Source: a virus
DNA: 57,850 nt
Strand: one strand, 5' to 3'
IMG/VR virus record: IMGVR_UViG_3300025655_000041
Location: 1-57,850 of that record
Shown one piece after another: positions 57,793 through 57,850 of the stretch. Under the pieces are notes generated by a model. The model did no database searches and was not told the origin of the DNA. It worked only from the letters and a program-made list of their open reading frames with translations. Position numbers and translations under genes: made by a program. Position 1 is the stretch's first letter. The number at the start of each line of letters is the position of its first letter.

Positions 57793-57850
57793 GCTTCCTT
57801 CCACTGGCGTCCGTGTGTTTTCCCTTCACACGGGCGTCTTTTTTTTTTTT
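57723..57850. repeat. Direct terminal repeat, right copy
   Basis: Bases 57723-57848 equal 1-126; the last two bases are extra T in the terminator run. The unique part of the genome is therefore 57722 bp if the ends join. Confidence 0.9.
57808..57850 (+). terminator. Intrinsic terminator after the terminal-region gene (right copy)
   Basis: Same 10-bp stem as at 86-114 (57808-57817 with 57827-57836), followed by at least 12 T to the window's end, against 10 T in the left copy. Confidence 0.9.

Noticed and set aside
57340-57804. 154-residue Lys/Arg/Thr-rich frame on the - strand opposite the 107-aa gene
   Set aside because: It starts at GTG inside the terminal repeat with no ribosome site, and the strong ribosome site and terminator fit the + strand gene; the Lys/Arg content is the mirror of T-rich codons.

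Overview
The window is a nearly or fully complete genome of a lytic tailed phage with a podovirus-type (short tail) gene set. About 57.7 kb of unique sequence is bounded by a 126-bp direct repeat. Evidence for a podovirus: large terminase, a ~720-residue portal, scaffold, a SU10/phiEco32-type major capsid protein, a T7-like adaptor and nozzle, several tail fibres, three very large internal virion proteins, and T7-like replication genes (PolA-type DNA polymerase, fused primase-helicase, 5'-3' exonuclease, single-subunit RNA polymerase). I see no integrase, repressor, tRNA or CRISPR array. The DNA is AT-rich. The host cannot be read from the sequence; the style of the small genes and fibres recalls phages of marine Gram-negative bacteria (inference only).

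Layout: two opposed arms. The rightward arm (+ strand, 233-16498) begins with many short, tightly overlapping unknown genes (to about 8 kb). It continues with DNA polymerase, exonuclease, a GIY-YIG nuclease, primase-helicase and dCMP deaminase, and ends with a 705-residue T7-like RNA polymerase. A bidirectional terminator lies at 16507-16541. The leftward arm (- strand, 57286 down to 16552) holds packaging, capsid, adaptor, fibre, lysis, nucleotide reductase, nozzle and internal virion genes. The 182-bp divergent region at 57287-57468 carries the likely start of the late arm and one compositionally odd gene (57469-57792) whose 3' end and terminator form the terminal repeat.

Main discovery: the 1180-residue protein at 16825-20367, last large gene of the internal virion cluster, carries in order all four signature motifs of single-subunit RNA polymerases (xxxGR, motif A Asp, motif B Lys-x7-Tyr-Gly, motif C His-Asp). 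It resembles the virion RNA polymerase of phage N4 more than T7 RNA polymerase and is close in size to the functional core of the N4 enzyme. The phage therefore appears to encode two single-subunit RNA polymerases: one probably packaged and injected, one made after infection. This would explain why the T7-like polymerase gene can sit at the far end of a 16-kb early arm.

Supporting signals: the N4 virion polymerase uses small DNA hairpins as promoters, and the early arm here has recurrent small hairpins before early genes, two of them (140-200 and 643-687) with compensatory base changes. A second, T7-promoter-like motif (AAACRCCCTTATAGGG) occurs before gene 3937, before the DNA polymerase cluster, and in a variant form before the late arm. 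Three paralogous single-strand-binding-like proteins ending in Asp-Phe lie in the early arm; in N4, single-strand-binding proteins take part in transcription switching. These links are inference. The motifs and repeats themselves are visible in the sequence.
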